Below, one piece after another: positions 18,629 through 21,015 of a stretch of 21,015 nt of DNA. This DNA comes from Pleurotus ostreatus/Saccharomyces cerevisiae fusant (lineage: Eukaryota; Opisthokonta). Position 1 is the stretch's first letter. Each line of letters opens with the position of its first letter. The notes under the pieces were generated by a model. The model was given only the letters and a program-made list of their open reading frames with translations. It was not told the origin of the DNA and ran no database searches. The position numbers were made by a program, and so were the translations under genes. The stretch is taken from the NCBI GenBank assembly GCA_024196135.1, contig JAMQCK010000511.1:1-21015 (forward strand), given 5' to 3'.

Positions 18629-20637
18629 TTAGCCCGGACCGTCAGGCTTCAACGAACTCCTGCCCGCGCGAAGAATCTCGTCGGTCGACAACAGGTTGAC
18701 AGCGATGACGGAGCTGGCACAATAGTCAGCATGAACTCGCAACCACAAGCAACTTCAACGTACCATGAATGCAACATTTGCCTCTTCACCCTGTAGTTGT
18801 CCCAAATCCCCTCCACGGTCGGGTCGAACGGCTCGCCAGACTCGAGGTCAAGACCAACTGTGTTCCCTTCCGCCTGCTCGTCCTGCAGCGCCACGATCGC
18901 ATCCTGCACATCGAAGCCGCCGTTCTGCGCGAGCGTCTTCGGGATCACGAGCAGCGCGTCCGCGAACGCCTGCACGCCCATCTTCGCGCGCCCCTTCGCG
19001 CTGCGCTTCACAGGGCCCGCGAGATGCGCCGCGCACGAGACTTCGAACGCGCCCGCGCCGGGAATGAGCGCCTGGTCTTCGAGGGCGTTCTTCACCGCGC
19101 GCAGGCCGTCGCGGATGGCGTCCTGGATCTGCTGGATGGTGTGCGCGTTCGGGCCCTTGATCAGGAGGGTGACAGATTTGGGGTCCTTGACCTCCTCGAC
19201 GAAGGTGAATTTCTCCTCGCCGAGGGTGTGCTCGTAAACGAGGCCTGCCCAACCGAGGACGGAAGGGTTGAGGTCGTCGAGAGAGTTCTGCGCCTCACCG
19301 CCGCAGATGAGCTGTAGGCTGCAAGGACGATGAACAAGAGGTCGACATGTAGTACTAAGTATGCTTACCGCTCCATGTTGCGCCTCTTCGCGCGACGTAA
19401 AGCAAGGATGCCGTTCTTCGCAAGCATGTCCAAGCTCATAGGGTCAATGCCCTTCTGGTTGATGATCACGAAGTTCTTCCGCTTCTCCTTGCTGTCGACA
19501 GCCTGGTCACAAACAAGGTTCTTGAACTCGATGATCTTGCGGACTTTGTTGTCGACAGCTCTACGCTCAGACTCGACGAGCTTCTCCCTCTGCTCAGCCG
19601 AGGAGTAGAAGAAGCCAGAGTTGACCTCGCTGGTCGAGGTGAGGAGCATGTCATGAAGTTGAGTTGGCTGGACTTACGTCTTCTCGTATTCCAAGCTAAC
19701 GTTCAAAATGAGGACGAAGGCATTCTCGACGCGTTTCGGCATGTCGGGGTGGCGGGCACCGTGATCGAGGACGAGGCCGCGCACGAGCTGCGTCTCGTTG
19801 GCTGTCCGATGTTGCATCTTCATGATCTCAACCATGTGCAGGTCAATAGGCTCCCTCCACTGATCCTTCGCGTCTACGCGCAAGTCAGTATGGATGCAGA
19901 AGGTTCATCACATTCACACACCTTCTGGGGGAGGGGGCCGACGGATCGCAAGGACGGCATCGACGACAGCCGAAGACAAATGCTTGGCCATGGCACTGTT
20001 GACCTTGGTAGCCAAAGAGGTGTACGCGACGTTCACGAGAGTAGCACGATCGAGCTTGGATGGCTGCTTGAAGGTATCCAGGAACTACGCAGGGTTGTCA
20101 GCTATATGCACTTCTCATGTGGTACAGTACGCACCTTCAGCGCCTCCTTCTTCGCAAGATCGAATCCCTCTGCGATGACCGTGGGGTGTACGCCCTCTGA
20201 GATGTAGCGATCGGCCTGCTTGAGGAGCTCTCCCACTAGGAGAACGACAGATGTGGTACCGTCGCCGACCTGGTCATCTTGCGCGACCGCGGTACGCGCG
20301 ATCATCGCCGCCGTCGGGTTCTGGATCTGCATCTCGGACAGCAAGACCTTGCCATCCTTGGTCATTTTGATCTGCCCCGCGCCATCGACCAGCATTTTCA
20401 GCGTTCCTCGCGGGCCTGTTGAGTAGATAGCATCCTCAGTAACAGTCCCAAGCAATGAGACACGCGCCACGCACCGAGATTGCCCTTCACTACGTTCGCG
20501 AGACCCATCGCGCCCGTCGTGTTAACCTACGCAATCTTGAGTACTTCCACACCCAAAATTCACATTCCATGTACCTGGAGGGCCGCCGCCCTGCGGACGC
20601 TCTCCGCCTTCGGATTTATGAGCTCTATGCTAGACAT
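18629..20637 (-). CDS. CCT6: T-complex protein 1 subunit zeta (TRiC/CCT chaperonin)
   Basis: A predicted 551-residue subunit of the cytosolic group II chaperonin that folds actin, tubulin and other proteins using ATP. Eight exons on the minus strand: 20637-20575, 20526-20475, 20415-20135, 20084-19922, 19873-19678, 19629-19369, 19318-18764 and 18713-18629. All introns are 48-59 nt with GT-AG ends. It starts [12 protein letters not shown], typical of CCT6. Diagnostic blocks are [17 protein letters not shown] (39-55), TKDG (57-60), [19 protein letters not shown] (89-94, nucleotide binding), [52 protein letters not shown] and GAGAFE (426-431). The end is [20 protein letters not shown] and a short Pro/Gly tail. 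The length matches the family. It lies convergent to toxin-like paralogue 2 and divergent from a gene starting at 20999. The identification is firm. Confidence 0.97.
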
Positions 20638-20998
20638 CGCGGACGCGTGAAGAAAGATGGACGTCGACGGCGCCTCCAAAAATCGACGCGTGCGCGTCGG
20701 CCTGATTTGGGTGGTCCAAGCGGCTCATCGTCCGACGCGCGCTCGCCGGGGCTATGTCCCTGGCCCTTCCTTCAGCCCGCGACACCGCGGCCGCTGGAAC
20801 ACGCGCCATCTTACGCGCTCCGCAGCCAGCGAAGGGAGCCTCAACAAAGCCAGTGCCCACATCCCGCTTTCTCTGCGTTCTCGGGTGTTGAGATGCCCGG
20901 AACACGGCAATTCACGTTCCGGTGGGCGTGCGACGTGACCTGTCTAAATCATCGACGCAGACGGAAATCAAGCACCCTCCTTCTTTCTTCCTGACACC
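20638..20998. promoter_or_regulatory. Divergent promoter region of CCT6 and the next gene
   Basis: These 361 bases separate the CCT6 start (20637, minus) from a likely plus-strand start at 20999. The sequence is GC-rich with no clear TATA box, and becomes pyrimidine-rich (CACCCTCCTTCTTTCTTCCTG) immediately before 20999. Long open frames on both strands (for example 20455-20994, +) are antisense or promoter read-through without motifs. Confidence 0.45.
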
Positions 20999-21015
20999 AT
21001 GTCGGCCTACAAGAC
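20999..21015 (+). CDS. Probable 5' end of a further gene (partial)
   Basis: An ATG at 20999-21001 in the context GACACCATGTCGGCC opens MSAYK and runs off the window. The context (purine-free leader rich in C/T, A at -3-like ACC, TCG second codon) is typical of translation starts here. Only five full codons are visible, so the product cannot be named. Confidence 0.45.

Noticed and set aside
18769..19317. Plus-strand open frame of 182 codons
   Set aside because: It is the antisense of the large CCT6 exon, Arg/Glu/Leu-rich, and the CCT6 reading is unambiguous.
19653..20207. Plus-strand open frame of 184 codons
   Set aside because: It crosses several CCT6 exons and introns on the wrong strand and has no recognisable domain.
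20455..20994. Plus-strand open frame of 179 codons
   Set aside because: It starts inside CCT6 and runs antisense through its first two exons and the promoter. It is very Arg/Ser-rich with no motif.

Overview
The window is nuclear DNA from a filamentous fungus, most likely an agaricomycete basidiomycete. Nearly every gene is interrupted by introns of about 48-60 nt with GTRNGY-type donors, CTRAY-like branch points and YAG acceptors. Coding GC is high, with C/G-rich third codon positions. CCT6 and HCS1 homologues mark it as ordinary eukaryotic chromosome. Most genes had to be assembled by hand across introns, because single open frames show only fragments. No RNA gene, CRISPR array or intact transposon was seen.

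Layout. (1) <1-2048, +: the C-terminal part of a fungal-specific (Zn2Cys6-type) transcription factor, cut by the window edge and ending in a long Pro/Ser/His-rich tail. (2) 2049-4296: a gene-poor stretch with degenerate direct repeats and purine-rich strand asymmetry. (3) 4297-6180, +: a seven-exon protein with an RNase III-like core that keeps all four metal-binding acidic residues. (4) 6181-7114: no confident gene, perhaps a decayed minus-strand gene. (5) 7115-8483, -, and 8825-10187, +: two divergently transcribed genes of fungal hypothetical families that appear to share an HNH-nuclease-like C-terminal layout. The second has lost the Cys/His core. (6) 10918-12361, -, and 16857-18310, +: two intact paralogues with the same six-exon architecture. 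They resemble alpha-helical pore-forming toxins of the HBL/NHE/Cry6/ClyA type. (7) 12932-15961, -, lying between them: a 13-exon superfamily 1 helicase orthologous to Hcs1/IGHMBP2. (8) 18629-20637, -: CCT6, the zeta subunit of the TRiC/CCT chaperonin, in eight exons. (9) 20999 onward, +: probably the first codons of a further gene sharing a divergent promoter with CCT6.

CCT6 (protein folding) and HCS1 (DNA/RNA helicase) are housekeeping genes. The RNase III-like gene, the HNH-like pair and the toxin-like pair look like lineage-specific accessory genes among them. The genes do not form an operon or pathway. The most unusual feature is the pair of toxin-like paralogues flanking the helicase, with four of five internal exon-length parameters nearly unchanged.
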